From the NCBI GenBank assembly GCA_964195545.1, contig CAXMQQ010000053.1, positions 1 to 22,319 of the forward strand: a stretch of DNA of 22,319 nt. Direction: 5' to 3'. This DNA is from JAHEEL01 sp964195545. GTDB taxonomy: Bacteria; Actinomycetota; Acidimicrobiia; Spongiisociales; UBA5794. The position numbers were made by a program, and so were the translations under genes. Positions 22,076 to 22,319 of this stretch are shown here, piece by piece (the first letter of the stretch is position 1; each line of letters begins with the position of its first letter). Below the pieces are notes generated by a model. It was not told where the DNA came from. It worked only from the letters and a program-made list of their open reading frames with translations, and did not search any database.

Positions 22076-22319
22076 CTAGTGCCGCGTTCGCGCGGGTGGT
22101 GCGTGGATGGGTGGTCGGTGGAGTTGTCGGCGTTGGGGTGGTGTAGATGGGTAGATGGTGAATCCGCGTCCGTGGACGACAACATGGTGGTGGTACCAGC
22201 ACAGGGTGGTGAGGTTGGCGGCGTCTGTTGGGCCGTTGTGGGACCACGGAACAATGTGGTGTGGTTGCAGTCTGTAGCGGCTGATGCAGCCTTCGATCAC
22301 ACACACGCCGCCGTCGCGG
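22076..22319 (-). CDS. HNH endonuclease-domain protein, C-terminal part (runs off the right edge)
   Basis: The frame stays open to the right edge and ends at 22076. The visible part reads RDGGVCVIEGC, then LQPHHIVPWSHNGPTDAANL, TTLCWYHHHVVVHGRGF and a His/Pro-rich tail. This is an HNH zinc-supported nuclease fold: paired cysteines, HH of the first beta strand, Asn, and the final HH. It resembles the C-terminal end of actinobacterial DUF222-HNH (REP13E12-like) proteins, which are often multicopy. The N-terminal DUF222 part would lie beyond the window. Function is unproven even in that family. Confidence 0.8.
   Translation of the reverse strand, partial: RDGGVCVIEGCISRYRLQPHHIVPWSHNGPTDAANLTTLCWYHHHVVVHGRGFTIYPSTPPQRRQLHRPPIHAPPARTRH

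Overview
The window comes from a high-GC bacterium. It is almost certainly an actinobacterium, and I would guess class Acidimicrobiia or a relative (an inference). The main evidence is gene order. The minus strand carries HAD phosphatase, small protein, tlyA, NAD kinase, recN, pyrG, NUDIX, xerD, (dksA-like, HD), scpA, scpB, rluB-type, aroA, cmk, then der. This closely matches the Mycobacterium tuberculosis block Rv1692 to Rv1713. A DUF222-type HNH protein at the right edge and TANNNT -10 elements placed for leaderless mRNAs also fit Actinobacteria.

Region 1 (1 to about 2777) looks like one end of an integrated mobile element. It holds the 5' end of a leftward gene that leaves the window, an 850-bp gene-free stretch full of short repeats, a 71-residue excisionase/BldC-like HTH protein, a remnant of a second integrase, and a complete tyrosine integrase. 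The integrase ends 38 bp from the 3' end of a tRNA-Pro(GGG) gene, the usual arrangement when an element has integrated into a tRNA gene. The most striking feature is a family of half-sites (ACCCTSTCA / AGTGTCA) repeated head-to-tail every 11-12 bp, about one helical turn, in clusters in front of each gene of the element.

Region 2 (2778 to about 3920) is the junction with the chromosome. It has the tRNA, a protein of seven D-x-DGDG-x-x-D repeats with no signal peptide, and two very small membrane-protein genes. One of these is translationally coupled to the acyl-CoA carboxylase beta-subunit gene.

Region 3 (3914 to 8197) is a minus-strand operon: PDZ/radical-SAM DUF512 protein, der and acyl-CoA carboxylase beta, each joined by an ATGA overlap. 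ispH is transcribed divergently from it.

Region 4 (9302 to 22019) is a long, very tightly packed minus-strand run. It covers nucleotide metabolism (cmk, pyrG, NUDIX, NAD kinase), ribosome and tRNA function (tlyA, rluB-type), DNA repair and chromosome segregation (recN, xerD, scpA, scpB), and the shikimate pathway (aroA). Most junctions are 4-nt overlaps (ATGA, GTGA). Two S4-domain genes, tlyA and the rluB-type gene, have conserved N-termini that extend upstream of any ATG/GTG/TTG, which suggests non-canonical start codons (CTG and ATC).
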